Shown one piece after another: positions 9,151-18,533 of a stretch of DNA of 64,000 bases (positions within the stretch are counted from its first letter, which is position 1; every line of letters starts with the position of its first letter). The notes beneath the pieces were generated by a model that ran no database searches, had not been told where the DNA came from, and saw only the letters and a list, made by a program, of their open reading frames with translations. The stretch is from Pseudomonas sp. ANT_J12 (lineage in GTDB: Bacteria > Pseudomonadota > Gammaproteobacteria > Pseudomonadales > Pseudomonadaceae), in assembly GCF_008370045.1 (NCBI RefSeq), contig NZ_VOBN01000006.1, positions 300,762 to 364,761 of the forward strand. Direction: 5' to 3'. The position numbers and the translations under genes are program-made.

Positions 9151-9306
9151 AGGGGATGCGCCTCCGTGAAAAGGGTTTTTGCCGAGAATTGTCGCCAAAT
9201 ATAGGCACTTATATAGTGAAATGCACTGGCTAATCTTTTTTAAACTGCCCACATCTTCGGTCTGCACAACACACGTCAGCGGTAAGCCGCGATGAGGGAT
9301 ACAAAA
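9151..9306. promoter_or_regulatory. dadR-dadA divergent control region
   Basis: 156 bp, AT-rich in its centre (9195-9245), between the two divergent starts. It would hold both promoters and the Lrp-type binding sites, though I could not define an exact operator. Confidence 0.5.
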
Positions 9307-10611
9307 ATGCGCGTTATGGTCTTGGGTAGCGGCGTCATCGGTACCGCCAGTGCTTACTATCTGGCCCGTGCCGGATTTGAAGTGGTGGTGGTCGACCGGC
9401 AGCCGGCCGCTGCCATGGAGACCAGTTTCGCCAACGCCGGGCAGGTCTCGCCGGGTTATGCCTCGCCGTGGGCCGCGCCGGGTGTGCCGCTCAAGGCCAT
9501 CAAGTGGCTGCTGCAGCGCCACGCGCCGCTGGCGATCAAGGCGACTGCCGACATCGACCAATACCTGTGGATGGCGCAGATGCTGCGCAACTGCACCGCC
9601 AACCGTTATGCGGTGAACAAGGAGCGCATGGTGCGTCTGTCCGAGTACAGCCGTGACTGCCTCGACGAATTGCGCGCTGAAACCGGCATTGCCTACGAAG
9701 GCCGCAGCCTGGGGACTACACAACTGTTCCGCACCCAGGCTCAGCTCGACGGCGCCGCGAAAGACATCGCCGTGCTCAAAGAGTCCGGCGTGCCGTTCGA
9801 ACTGCTCGACCGCGCCGGCATTTCCCGGGTTGAACCGGCCCTGGCGGCTGTCACCGACATCCTCGCCGGTGCCCTGCGCCTGCCGAACGACCAGACCGGC
9901 GACTGCCAGATCTTCACCACCCGCCTGGCCGAAATGGCCGTGAAGCTGGGTGTGGAGTTCCGCTACGGCCAGGACATCCAGCGCCTCGACCACGCTGGTG
10001 ATCGCGTGAATGGCGTGTGGATCGACGGCAAGCTGGAAACCGCTGACCGCTACGTCCTCGCCCTCGGCAGCTACTCGCCGCAACTGCTCAAGCCGCTGGG
10101 CATCAAGGCCCCGGTGTATCCGCTCAAGGGTTACTCCCTGACCGTGCCGATCACCAACCCGGCAATGGCCCCGACCTCGACTATTCTCGACGAGACCTAC
10201 AAGGTCGCGATCACCCGTTTCGATAACCGCATCCGCGTGGGCGGCATGGCGGAAATCGCCGGTTTTGACCTGTCGCTTAACCCGCGTCGGCGCGAAACCC
10301 TGGAGATGATCGTCAACGACCTCTATCCTCAGGGCGGCGACCTGGCCCAGGCGAGTTTCTGGACCGGCCTGCGTCCGACCACCCCGGACGGCACACCGAT
10401 CGTTGGCGCCACCCCGTTCAGCAACTTGTTCCTGAACACCGGCCACGGCACCCTCGGTTGGACCATGGCTTGTGGTTCCGGTCGTTTGCTGGCTGACCTG
10501 ATGGCGAAGAAAACGCCGCAGATCAGCGCCGAAGGCCTCGATATTTCCCGTTATGGCAGCAAAATCAAGGAGTCCGCAAAGCATGGCAATCCAGCGCCAG
10601 CTCACCAATGA
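9307..10611 (+). CDS. dadA: D-amino acid dehydrogenase small subunit, DadA
   Basis: 434 residues from the ATG at 9307 (MRVMVLGSGVIGTASAYYL), the normal DadA length; the ATG at 9292 would add five residues. The FAD-binding GxGxxG is at residues 7-12, followed by the DAO fold and the C-terminal NTGHGTLGWTMACGSG motif that contacts FAD. DadA oxidises D-alanine and other D-amino acids at the membrane to keto acids and ammonia, passing electrons to quinone. Operon order dadA-ridA-dadX makes L-alanine usable as carbon source by racemisation. It overlaps ridA by 29 nt. Confidence 0.96.
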   Translation: MRVMVLGSGVIGTASAYYLARAGFEVVVVDRQPAAAMETSFANAGQVSPGYASPWAAPGVPLKAIKWLLQRHAPLAIKATADIDQYLWMAQMLRNCTANRYAVNKERMVRLSEYSRDCLDELRAETGIAYEGRSLGTTQLFRTQAQLDGAAKDIAVLKESGVPFELLDRAGISRVEPALAAVTDILAGALRLPNDQTGDCQIFTTRLAEMAVKLGVEFRYGQDIQRLDHAGDRVNGVWIDGKLETADRYVLALGSYSPQLLKPLGIKAPVYPLKGYSLTVPITNPAMAPTSTILDETYKVAITRFDNRIRVGGMAEIAGFDLSLNPRRRETLEMIVNDLYPQGGDLAQASFWTGLRPTTPDGTPIVGATPFSNLFLNTGHGTLGWTMACGSGRLLADLMAKKTPQISAEGLDISRYGSKIKESAKHGNPAPAHQ

Positions 10612-10936
10612 ACGCATGAGTCAGATCGTCGCCCACAACGGTACGGTGTACCTGGCAGGGCAGGTCGGCGATGACATGAGCGCCGGGATTGAACAGCAGA
10701 CCCGTGAAACCCTGGCCAACATCGAGCGGTTGCTCGACCTGGCCGGCACCGACAAGAACCACATACTGTCGGTGACGATTTACCTGAAAGACATCAACGC
10801 CGATTTCGCCGGCATGAATTCGGTATGGGACAAGTGGCTGCCAAAAGGCGTCGCCCCGGCCCGTGCCACGGTTGAGTCGAAGCTGTGCGAACCGCAAATC
10901 CTGGTTGAGCTGTCAGTGGTTGCCGCACTGCCTTAA
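10583..10936 (+). CDS. RidA/YjgF-family enamine/imine deaminase
   Basis: 117 residues from MAIQRQLTNERMSQI, the start inside the dadA 3' end. The family signature (VAPARATVESKLCEPQILVELSVVAALP) has the conserved arginine in ARATVES. RidA proteins hydrolyse reactive 2-iminoacids. DadA generates exactly such imines, so this copy probably clears its product and protects PLP enzymes such as the neighbouring racemase. The overlap with dadA implies translational coupling. Confidence 0.92.
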   Translation: MAIQRQLTNERMSQIVAHNGTVYLAGQVGDDMSAGIEQQTRETLANIERLLDLAGTDKNHILSVTIYLKDINADFAGMNSVWDKWLPKGVAPARATVESKLCEPQILVELSVVAALP

Positions 10937-11031
10937 CCGGTCGTAACTATCCCTCTCCCGGTGCTGTTGGCGGTTCACGCCGTCAGCCAGCGCCGGTTTT
11001 TATTCCCATGACCGCCTAGAAGTCTGCCGCC

Positions 11032-12108
11032 ATGCGTCCTGCCCGTGCCCTGATCGACCTTCAAGCCCTGCGTCACAACTACCAGATCGCCCGTGAACTC
11101 ACGCCGGGGGCCAAAGCCCTCGCGGTGATCAAGGCCGATGCCTACGGCCATGGCGCGGTGCGTTGCGCCCAGGCGCTGGAAGCCGAGGCGGACGGCTTTG
11201 CCGTGGCGTGCATCGAAGAAGCCTTGGAGCTGCGCGCCGCCGGTATCAAGGCGCCGGTGTTGTTGCTGGAAGGTTTTTTCGAAGCCGATGAGCTGTCGCT
11301 GATTGTCGAGCACGACTTCTGGTGTGTGGTGCATTCGCTGTGGCAGCTCGAAGCGATTGAGAAAGCCGCGCTGAGCAAACCGATCACGGTCTGGCTCAAA
11401 CTCGATTCCGGCATGCACCGGGTCGGTCTGCATCCAAAGGATTTCCAGTCGGGTTATCAACGGCTCCTGGCGAGCGGCAAAGTGGCAAAAATCGTCTTGA
11501 TGAGCCACTTCGCCCGGGCCGATGAGCTGCATGAGCAGGCCAGTGCCGAGCAGGTTGCGGTGTTCGAGGCGGCGCGCCAGGGCTTGTCCGCCGAGATCAG
11601 CCTGCGCAACTCGCCGGCGGTGCTCGGTTGGCCGCAGATCCCCAGCGATTGGGTACGTCCGGGCATCATGCTCTACGGCGCCACACCTTTTGAAGAAGCC
11701 AACGCCGTGGCCTCGCGCCTGCAACCGGTGATGACACTGGAATCGAAAGTGATCTGCGTGCGCGAACTGCCGGCCGGCGAGCCGGTTGGCTATGGCGCCA
11801 AATTCATCACCCAGAAGCCGATGCGCATTGGCGTGGTCGCCATGGGTTATGCCGACGGCTACCCGCGTCATGCGCCGACCGGTACGCCGGTGCTGGTCGC
11901 CGGGCAACGCAGCCAGTTGCTGGGCCGGGTGTCGATGGACATGCTCTGCATCGACCTGACCGATGTGCCGCAAGCCGGGCTCGGTTCGACCGTCGAGTTG
12001 TGGGGCAAAAACATCCTGGCCAGCGAAGTGGCCATGGCCGCCGACACGATTCCGTACCAGATCTTCTGCAACCTGCGCCGGGTGCCGCTGCTCTATTCCG
12101 GGGCTTGA
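11032..12108 (+). CDS. dadX: Alanine racemase, catabolic DadX
   Basis: 358 residues. The PLP lysine is K34 in ALAVIKADAYGHG, and the catalytic tyrosine region MGYADGYPRHAP is present, with the C-terminal motif RVSMDMLCIDLTD. It interconverts L- and D-alanine, feeding DadA. It is the third gene after dadA and ridA, 95 nt downstream of ridA, and belongs to the alanine catabolic operon, which separates it from the biosynthetic Alr. Confidence 0.95.
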   Translation: MRPARALIDLQALRHNYQIARELTPGAKALAVIKADAYGHGAVRCAQALEAEADGFAVACIEEALELRAAGIKAPVLLLEGFFEADELSLIVEHDFWCVVHSLWQLEAIEKAALSKPITVWLKLDSGMHRVGLHPKDFQSGYQRLLASGKVAKIVLMSHFARADELHEQASAEQVAVFEAARQGLSAEISLRNSPAVLGWPQIPSDWVRPGIMLYGATPFEEANAVASRLQPVMTLESKVICVRELPAGEPVGYGAKFITQKPMRIGVVAMGYADGYPRHAPTGTPVLVAGQRSQLLGRVSMDMLCIDLTDVPQAGLGSTVELWGKNILASEVAMAADTIPYQIFCNLRRVPLLYSGA

Positions 12109-12236
12109 GACGAAACGACGCGCGTCGGAAGTCGCCTCGCCGAATGGGATTCAGGCCAAAGTGTTGTAAATACTGAACGCTGTCGCCATGATAACGCTCA
12201 ATATCCTTACAACCTGAATCCCTGGAGGCTCCAGCA

Positions 12237-12785
12237 TTGGACGTCGGTGAACGACTGCAATCCATCCGTAAGCTCAAAGGTCTTTCGCAGCGTGAGCTCG
12301 CCAAGCGCGCGGGCGTCACCAACAGCACCATTTCGATGATCGAGAAAAACAGCGTCAGCCCCTCGATCAGTTCGCTGCGCAAAGTGTTGGGCGGGATTCC
12401 CATGTCCATGGTCGAGTTCTTTTCCGAAGAAATCCTGCAGGAAAAACCGACCCAGATCGTCTACAAGGCCAACGAGCTGATCGATATCTCCGATGGCGCC
12501 GTGACCATGAAGCTGGTCGGCCGCGCGCACCCGAGCCGGGCTATCGCGTTCCTCAATGAAATCTACCCGCCAGGCGCCGACACCGGTGACGAGATGCTCA
12601 CCCATGAGGGCGAGGAAACCGGGATTCTGGTGGAAGGGCGGCTGGAGTTGGTGGTCGGCGCTGAAACTTTTGTGCTCGAAGCCGGCGACAGCTACTACTT
12701 TGAAAGTACCAAGCCGCACCGTTTCCGGAATCCGTTCGACGCACCGGCGCGACTAATCAGCGCAGCCACACCGGCGAACTTCTAA
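12237..12785 (+). CDS. XRE-cupin transcriptional regulator, PuuR/PauR-like
   Basis: 182 residues. It begins with TTG at 12237, nine bases after GGAGG, which decides this start. N-terminal HTH-XRE (LKGLSQRELAKRAGVTNSTISMIEKNSVSPSI), C-terminal cupin (EGEETGILVEGRLELVVGAETFVLEAGDSYYFES). This is the layout of PuuR/PauR, repressors of putrescine and other polyamine catabolic genes. The PuuB-like oxidase and KauB in the same window fit that regulon. Ligand and targets are inferred. Confidence 0.9.
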   Translation: MDVGERLQSIRKLKGLSQRELAKRAGVTNSTISMIEKNSVSPSISSLRKVLGGIPMSMVEFFSEEILQEKPTQIVYKANELIDISDGAVTMKLVGRAHPSRAIAFLNEIYPPGADTGDEMLTHEGEETGILVEGRLELVVGAETFVLEAGDSYYFESTKPHRFRNPFDAPARLISAATPANF

Positions 12786-12838
12786 AAAAGAGGCGTCCTG
12801 TAAGCATTGCGAAGGCGCCTGAACCGTTTTACGCCACG

Positions 12839-12870
12839 CAACAAGACCCCTTCGACTTTGGGGTTGTTTC
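12839..12870. terminator. Hairpin after the PuuR-like gene
   Basis: AACAAGACCCC and GGGGTTGTT pair around a nine-base loop, followed by TTTC. The position fits a Rho-independent terminator for the regulator gene. Confidence 0.5.
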
Positions 12871-12953
12871 AGTGTGGCGGGCTTGCCGTTATACTTGCGC
12901 CCGCCTGCGAACCGTGGCCGCGGGCGTGAATAGCCACCATTGAGGGTGAACGC

Positions 12954-13382
12954 GTGAACCTAATTATGAAAATGCTGGCTGCACCAGCAACTGTATTGGC
13001 CCTTTGGGCTGTGAGCGCACAAGCTGCAACGAACGACGATATTGCTAAACGCCTTGAGCCTGTGGGTCAGGTTTGTGTAACGGGTCAAGAGTGCAAAGGG
13101 ATGGAAGTCGCGGCTTCGGCGGGCGGCGGTGGTGGGGCCAAGACCCCTGACGAAGTGATTGCAAAACATTGCAACGCTTGCCACGGTACCGGCCTGTTGG
13201 GCTCGCCAAAAATAGGCGATGCGGCTGACTGGGGCAAACGTGCCAAAGAACAAGGCGGGCTTGACGGTCTGCTGGCCAAAGCCATCACCGGCATCAACTC
13301 CATGCCGCCAAAAGGCACCTGCGCCGACTGCTCCGATCCTGAGCTGAAGGGCGCAATCGAGAAGATGTCCGGCCTGAAATAA
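12954..13382 (+). CDS. Cytochrome c5-family protein
   Basis: 142 residues, GTG start after a usable ribosome site (ATG at 12966 is an alternative). The signal peptide ends near AQAA. One haem site CNACH, a methionine ligand region SMPPKG, and the paired cysteines CADC typical of c5 follow. A glycine-rich linker (SAGGGGGAK) joins a short N-terminal extension to the haem domain. It is a periplasmic electron carrier feeding terminal oxidases or reductases. It is monocistronic, with a terminator directly after. Confidence 0.92.
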   Translation: MNLIMKMLAAPATVLALWAVSAQAATNDDIAKRLEPVGQVCVTGQECKGMEVAASAGGGGGAKTPDEVIAKHCNACHGTGLLGSPKIGDAADWGKRAKEQGGLDGLLAKAITGINSMPPKGTCADCSDPELKGAIEKMSGLK

Positions 13383-13402
13383 GCCCCCATCTTCAGCGAA
13401 AT

Positions 13403-13426
13403 AGCCGCTTGCGAGCGGCTTTTTTG
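13403..13426. terminator. Rho-independent terminator of cytochrome c5 gene
   Basis: AGCCGCT-TGCG-AGCGGCT stem followed by TTTTTT, 20 nt after the stop codon. A textbook structure. Confidence 0.92.
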
Positions 13427-13517
13427 TGCCTGCGATTTGCCTGCGCGACTATTCTTTGCAGCAAAGACCCGGCAAGCTCGGTCCAACCCCAATTCACGGA
13501 ACGTGCGGGAGGATCAG

Positions 13518-15443
13518 ATGGTGCAGTTGTGTTCTATCGAACAGGCGGTCGATGACGTACTGGCGCGGTTGCCGGCGCATATTCACATGGGCCTGCCCCT
13601 GGGTCTGGGCAAACCCAACCACTTCGTCAACGCGCTGTACCAGCGTATCGCGCAACTGCCCGAGCGGCGGCTGACGATCTACACCGCCCTGTGCCTCGGC
13701 CGGCCCTCCTTGGGCGATGGCCTGCAAAAGCGCTTCCTCGAACCCTTCATTGAACGGGTCTTCGGCGATTATCCAGAGCTGGAGTTTCTGGCGCCGCTGC
13801 AAAAAGACAGCCTGCCGCCGAACATCCAGGTCCAGCAATTCTTCATGCAACCCGGCAGCCTGTTGCACAGCGCCCAGGCTCAGCAGGATTACGTCAGCAG
13901 CAACTACAGCCACGCCGCCCGGGACATCAACGCCGCCGGGCTGAATCTGGTGGCGCAACTGGTGGCCAGCCATGGCGACCATCCCGATCGCCTCAGCCTG
14001 AGCTGCAATCCGGACATCACCCTCGACCTGTTTCCGATGATCGCCAAACGGCGTGAGGCGGGGGAGACGATCCTGCTGGTGGGCCAGGTGCACAACGATT
14101 TGCCCTACATGCCCGGTGATGCCGAAGTCGGCATGGACGCGTTCGACCTGCTGATCGACGAGAAGGACAACACCACGCTGTTCTCGACGCCCAACATGCC
14201 GGTGGGTTTCCAGGATCACTTCATCGGCCTGCACGCCAGTACGCTGGTGCGCGATGGCGGCACCTTGCAGATCGGCATCGGCTCCATGGGGGATGCGCTG
14301 ACCGCGGCATTGCTGGCGCGCCAGGCGGATAACGCCGGGTACAAGGCGCTGCTGGCTGACCTGAACCTGAGCCAGTGGGCGCAGTTGATCGAGCGCGAGG
14401 GCGGCGTCGAACCTTTCGCCAAGGGGCTCTATGGTTGCAGCGAGATGTTCGTCAACGGTTTGCTGGTGCTGGGCGACGCCGGCATCATCCGGCGCAAGGT
14501 CTACCCGGACGTGCCGACCCAGCAACAGGCCAACGACGGCACCCTCGACGAAGCGGCGCAAACCGACGGCATCTCGGTGCACGGCGGCTTCTTCCTCGGC
14601 CCGCGCAGTTTCTACGAGCGCCTGCGCGAGTTGCCTCAAAGCAAGCGCCTCGAATTCAACATGACCCGCATCAGCTACATCAACGAACTCTACGGCCAGG
14701 AAGAGCTCAAGCGTTTGCAGCGCCTGGATGCGCGGTTCATCAACACCGTGTTCACCATGACCCTGATGGGGGCCGGTGTGGCGGATCAGTTGGAAGACGG
14801 GCGGGTGCTCAGCGGCGTCGGCGGGCAGTACAACTTCGTCGCCCAGGGCCATGCGCTGGAAGGTGCGCGTTCGGTGCTGATCCTGCGCAGTTGGCGCGAG
14901 TCGGGCGGGGAGGTCAGTTCGAACATTGTCTGGGAGTACGGCCATTGCACCATTCCCCGGCATCTGCGGGATATCGTCGTCACTGAATACGGCATCGCCG
15001 ATTTGCGCGGCAAGACCGATTCGGCGGTGATCGAGGCGTTGCTCAATATCAGCGATTCACGCTTCCAGCCGGGGCTGATTGAACAGGCGCAGAACGTCGG
15101 CAAACTGCCGAAGAACTTCCGCCTCGATCCGCGCTTTGCCGACAACCATCCACAGCGTTTGCAGGCGATCCAGGCGCGGCATCCGAATTTATTTCCGGAG
15201 TATCCGCTGGGCTGTGATTTCACCGAGGTGGAGCGGGATGTGTTGCGGGCGCTGAACTGGTTGAAGAGCAAGTTCAAGCTGAGCGAGATTCTGGAATTGG
15301 GCAAGGCTGCGCTGGATGCGCCTGAAGCATCGCAATACCCGGAACATTTGGAGCGGATGCAGCTGACTGACACGGACGGGTTGAAAGAGGATTTGTTTCA
15401 GCGGCTACTGCTCACCGGCCTGAAAGCCACCGGCCAGCAGTGA
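13518..15443 (+). CDS. Acetyl-CoA hydrolase/CoA-transferase family protein
   Basis: 641 residues from MVQLCSIEQAVDDVL, preceded by GGGAGG; the open frame extends 27 codons upstream over the terminator, so the later start is preferred. It has the acetyl-CoA hydrolase/transferase N- and C-terminal domains, with the C-terminal signature GVGGQYNFVAQGHALEGARS and ITEYGIADLRGKTD-like sequence near residue 500. Such enzymes move CoA between short-chain acids or hydrolyse acyl-CoA. The acyl specificity is unknown. The REP elements follow its stop. Confidence 0.88.
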   Translation: MVQLCSIEQAVDDVLARLPAHIHMGLPLGLGKPNHFVNALYQRIAQLPERRLTIYTALCLGRPSLGDGLQKRFLEPFIERVFGDYPELEFLAPLQKDSLPPNIQVQQFFMQPGSLLHSAQAQQDYVSSNYSHAARDINAAGLNLVAQLVASHGDHPDRLSLSCNPDITLDLFPMIAKRREAGETILLVGQVHNDLPYMPGDAEVGMDAFDLLIDEKDNTTLFSTPNMPVGFQDHFIGLHASTLVRDGGTLQIGIGSMGDALTAALLARQADNAGYKALLADLNLSQWAQLIEREGGVEPFAKGLYGCSEMFVNGLLVLGDAGIIRRKVYPDVPTQQQANDGTLDEAAQTDGISVHGGFFLGPRSFYERLRELPQSKRLEFNMTRISYINELYGQEELKRLQRLDARFINTVFTMTLMGAGVADQLEDGRVLSGVGGQYNFVAQGHALEGARSVLILRSWRESGGEVSSNIVWEYGHCTIPRHLRDIVVTEYGIADLRGKTDSAVIEALLNISDSRFQPGLIEQAQNVGKLPKNFRLDPRFADNHPQRLQAIQARHPNLFPEYPLGCDFTEVERDVLRALNWLKSKFKLSEILELGKAALDAPEASQYPEHLERMQLTDTDGLKEDLFQRLLLTGLKATGQQ

Positions 15444-15446
15444 GGG

Positions 15447-15478
15447 CGCCTTCGCGGGCAAGCCTCGCTCCTACAGGG
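15447..15478. repeat. Single REP half-element
   Basis: One CTTCGCGGGCAAGCCTCGCT-type unit directly after the acetyl-CoA hydrolase gene, same family as at 1667, 6643 and 20212. Confidence 0.7.
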
Positions 15479-15512
15479 GTTATGTCGACTACAACATTTG
15501 GCACGACATGCT

Positions 15513-15622
15513 GATCGTTCCCACGCTCTGCGTGGGAATGCCTCTTCGGACGCTCCGCGTTCGGCTTGGATGGGACGCGGAGCGTCCCGGGCTGCATTCC
15601 CACGCGGAGCGTGGGAACGATC
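15513..15622. repeat. REPIN, second copy of the GATCGTTCCCACGC type
   Basis: Outer arms GATCGTTCCCACGC and GCGTGGGAACGATC, with nested inner arms, as at 8544-8652. It lies between the convergent acetyl-CoA hydrolase and xpt genes. Confidence 0.82.
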
Positions 15623-15632
15623 ATTGCGGGGG

Positions 15633-16205
15633 TTACTCGATGAAGGTCACGACACCGCCAGCCAACGACTGAACGCGAGCCAACGACTCAACCCGATAAC
15701 CCTGCGCATCCAGTTCCGCACGCCCACCCTGGAACGACTTCTCGATCACGATCCCCAAACCGGCGACCGTCGCGCCAGCCTGCTTGATGATCGAGATCAG
15801 CGCCTGGGACGCCTTACCGTTGGCCAAAAAGTCATCGATGATCAGCACGCGGTCGCTGCTGGTCAGGTGGCGCGGGGAGATGGCCACGGTGCTTTCGGTC
15901 TGCTTGGTGAACGAATAAACGGTCGCCGACAGCAGGTTTTCGGTCAGGGTCAGGGACTGGTGCTTGCGGGCGAAGATCACCGGCACGCCCAGATTCAGGC
16001 CAGTCATGATCGCCGGGGCAATGCCCGAGGCTTCGATGGTGACGATCTTGGTGATGCCCGAGTCCTTGAACAGCGTGGCGAATTCGTCGCCGATCAGCTT
16101 CATCAAGGCCGGGTCGATCTGGTGGTTCAGAAAGGCGTCGACTTTCAGGACCTGATCGGAAAGCACGATGCCTTCTTCGCGAATTTTCTTGTGCAGTGCT
16201 TCCAT
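15633..16205 (-). CDS. xpt: Xanthine phosphoribosyltransferase
   Basis: 190 residues, the standard Xpt length. The PRPP-binding motif is DRVLIIDDFLANGKAS, and the N-terminal MEALHKKIREEG and base-pocket LNHQIDP are typical of Xpt. It converts xanthine plus PRPP to XMP in purine salvage. It is transcribed with the same orientation as rep, 56 nt downstream of the rep stop. Confidence 0.95.
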   Translation of the reverse strand: MEALHKKIREEGIVLSDQVLKVDAFLNHQIDPALMKLIGDEFATLFKDSGITKIVTIEASGIAPAIMTGLNLGVPVIFARKHQSLTLTENLLSATVYSFTKQTESTVAISPRHLTSSDRVLIIDDFLANGKASQALISIIKQAGATVAGLGIVIEKSFQGGRAELDAQGYRVESLARVQSLAGGVVTFIE

Positions 16206-16261
16206 GAAGCTTTCCTCTACGGACGCCTGTGCGTCCAGGGCTGGTTAAAAAGTAGTCGATT

Positions 16262-18271
16262 CTAGCGCTTTAACATCGCGCGTATATCCGCCAATGCGGT
16301 GTTGCCGCGAACGGCTTTGACTTCAACGGGCGTGTCGTCGTTGCCTTCCCAGGCCAGGTCGTCCGGCGGCAGTTCATCGAGGAAGCGGCTCGGTGCGCAG
16401 TCGATGATCTCGCCGTATTGCTTACGCTTGGCGGCAAAAGTGAAGGCCAGAGTCTGACGCGCCCGGGTAATCCCGACGTAGGCCAGTCGGCGTTCTTCTT
16501 CGATGGTGTCGGCTTCGATGCTGGAGCGGTGCGGGAGGATTTCCTCTTCCATGCCCATGATGAACACGTAGGGGAATTCCAGGCCCTTGGAGGCGTGCAA
16601 GGTCATCATCTGCACGCCTTCGGCGCCGTCTTCCTCTTCCTGCTGACGTTCCAGCATGTCGCGCAAAACCAGTTTGCCGATGGCGTCTTCGACGGTCATC
16701 TCGCCTTCTTCGTCTTTCTCCAGGGTGTTTTTCAACGCCTCGATCAGGAACCAGACGTTACCCATGCGGTAGTCGGCGGCCTTGTCGCTGGAGCTGTTGG
16801 TGCGCAGCCAGTTCTCGTAGTCGATGTCCATGACCATGCTGCGCAGGGCCGAGATCGGGTCTTCGCCGGCGCACTGCTCGCGGACCTTGTCCATGAAGCG
16901 CTTGAAGCGCGACAGGCGATCGGTGAACCGCGTGTCCAGATGCTCGCCCAGGCCGATTTCGTCGGTGGCGGCGTACATCGAGATCTTGCGTTCGGTGGCG
17001 TAGTTGCCGAGTTTTTCCAGGGTCGTCGAACCGATTTCCCGGCGCGGCACGTTGATCACGCGCAGGAAGGCGTTGTCGTCGTCCGGGTTCACGATCAGGC
17101 GGAAGTAGGCCATCAGGTCTTTCACTTCCTGACGGCCGAAAAAGCTGTTGCCGCCGGAAAGTCGGTAAGGAATCTGATGGTGTTGCAGCTTCAGCTCGAT
17201 CAGCTTGGCCTGGTAGTTGCCGCGATAGAGGATCGCGAAATCGCTGTACGGCCGGTCGGTGCGCAGGTGCAGGGTCAGCAACTCGACGGCCACGCGCTCG
17301 GCTTCGGCGTCTTCGTTGCGGCAGCGGATCACGCGGATCTCGTCGCCGTGGCCCATCTCGCTCCACAGTTGTTTTTCAAACTCGTGGGGGTTGTTCGAGA
17401 TCAGCACGTTGGCGCAGCGCAGGATGCGGCTGGTGGAGCGGTAGTTTTGCTCCAGCATCACCACTTTCAGGGACGGGTAGTCGTCCTTCAAAAGCATCAG
17501 GTTTTCCGGCCGGGCACCGCGCCAGGCGTAGATCGACTGGTCATCGTCGCCGACCACGGTGAACTGGTTGCGCGTGCCGATCAGCAGTTTCACCAGCAAA
17601 TACTGGCTGGCGTTGGTGTCCTGGTATTCGTCCACCAGCAGGTAGCGCACCTTGTTCTGCCACTTTTCGAGGATGTCGGCGTGTTCCTGGAAAAGTTTTA
17701 CCGGCAGCAGGATCAGGTCGTCGAAGTCCACCGCGTTGAACGCCTTGAGCGTGCGCTGGTAGTGGGTGTAGACGATGGCGGCGGTCTGTTCCTTGGGATT
17801 ACGCGCGTTTTCCAGGGCTTCGGGCGGCAGAATCAGGTCGTTCTTCCACGAGCCGATCATGTTCTTGATCTCGTCGACGCCGTCGTCGCCCGCGTATTCC
17901 TTCTGCATGATGTCGGTCATCAAGGCTTTGACGTCAGTCTCGTCAAAGATCGAGAAGCCCGGCTTGTAGCCCAGCCGCACGTGTTCCTTGCGGATGATGT
18001 TCAGGCCCAGGTTGTGGAAGGTACACACGGTCAGGCCACGACCTTCGCCGCCCTTGAGCAGGGTGCCGACCCGTTCCTTCATCTCCCGCGCAGCCTTGTT
18101 GGTAAAGGTCATGGCGACGATGTACTGGGCACGGATGCCGCAGTTCTGGATCAAGTGCGCGATCTTGCGCGTGATCACGCTGGTCTTGCCGGAGCCTGCA
18201 CCGGCGAGCACCAATAGAGGGCCGCCGACGTAGTTCACGGCTTCTTGCTGCCGGGGATTGAGTCGGGACAT
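16262..18271 (-). CDS. rep: ATP-dependent DNA helicase Rep (UvrD/Rep superfamily 1)
   Basis: 669 residues. Walker A LAGAGSGKTSVI near residue 23, Walker B LLVDEYQDTNASQ, motif III VGDDDQSIYAWRGA and motif V/VI regions TLHASKGLEFPYVF and VGITRARQTL are all intact. Rep is a 3'-5' helicase that removes proteins ahead of the replisome. Start MSRLNPRQQEAVNY matches the family N-terminus. The C-terminus ends normally, with no truncation. Confidence 0.96.
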   Translation of the reverse strand: MSRLNPRQQEAVNYVGGPLLVLAGAGSGKTSVITRKIAHLIQNCGIRAQYIVAMTFTNKAAREMKERVGTLLKGGEGRGLTVCTFHNLGLNIIRKEHVRLGYKPGFSIFDETDVKALMTDIMQKEYAGDDGVDEIKNMIGSWKNDLILPPEALENARNPKEQTAAIVYTHYQRTLKAFNAVDFDDLILLPVKLFQEHADILEKWQNKVRYLLVDEYQDTNASQYLLVKLLIGTRNQFTVVGDDDQSIYAWRGARPENLMLLKDDYPSLKVVMLEQNYRSTSRILRCANVLISNNPHEFEKQLWSEMGHGDEIRVIRCRNEDAEAERVAVELLTLHLRTDRPYSDFAILYRGNYQAKLIELKLQHHQIPYRLSGGNSFFGRQEVKDLMAYFRLIVNPDDDNAFLRVINVPRREIGSTTLEKLGNYATERKISMYAATDEIGLGEHLDTRFTDRLSRFKRFMDKVREQCAGEDPISALRSMVMDIDYENWLRTNSSSDKAADYRMGNVWFLIEALKNTLEKDEEGEMTVEDAIGKLVLRDMLERQQEEEDGAEGVQMMTLHASKGLEFPYVFIMGMEEEILPHRSSIEADTIEEERRLAYVGITRARQTLAFTFAAKRKQYGEIIDCAPSRFLDELPPDDLAWEGNDDTPVEVKAVRGNTALADIRAMLKR

Positions 18272-18533
18272 ACGGAATCAGGGAGTCATCTGTGAAATGG
18301 GCCGGCATTTTAACAGGCTCAGCGAATTGTGCTGCTCTCTCCGACTTGTGACGCAGCACGCGATCTCTATTTGCCGGTTTTGTTACTTTCACGCAGGATG
18401 CGCGGAGAATTTGCGGCTAATGTTCGTATTCCAGACACAAAGCCGTGTTTGATAACCGGTGTCATTTGGTCATTGGTTACCGGCGCGGCATAATGCCCGC
18501 CGCCTACATCATTGCAGAGTCTAGGGAGCTAGC

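Noticed and set aside
8662..10617. 651-residue minus-strand open frame
   Set aside because: Only the last 162 residues are the DadR regulator; the rest is antisense to dadA and has shadow-type composition.
16418..18217. 599-residue plus-strand frame
   Set aside because: Antisense to the rep helicase gene, whose motifs are unambiguous.
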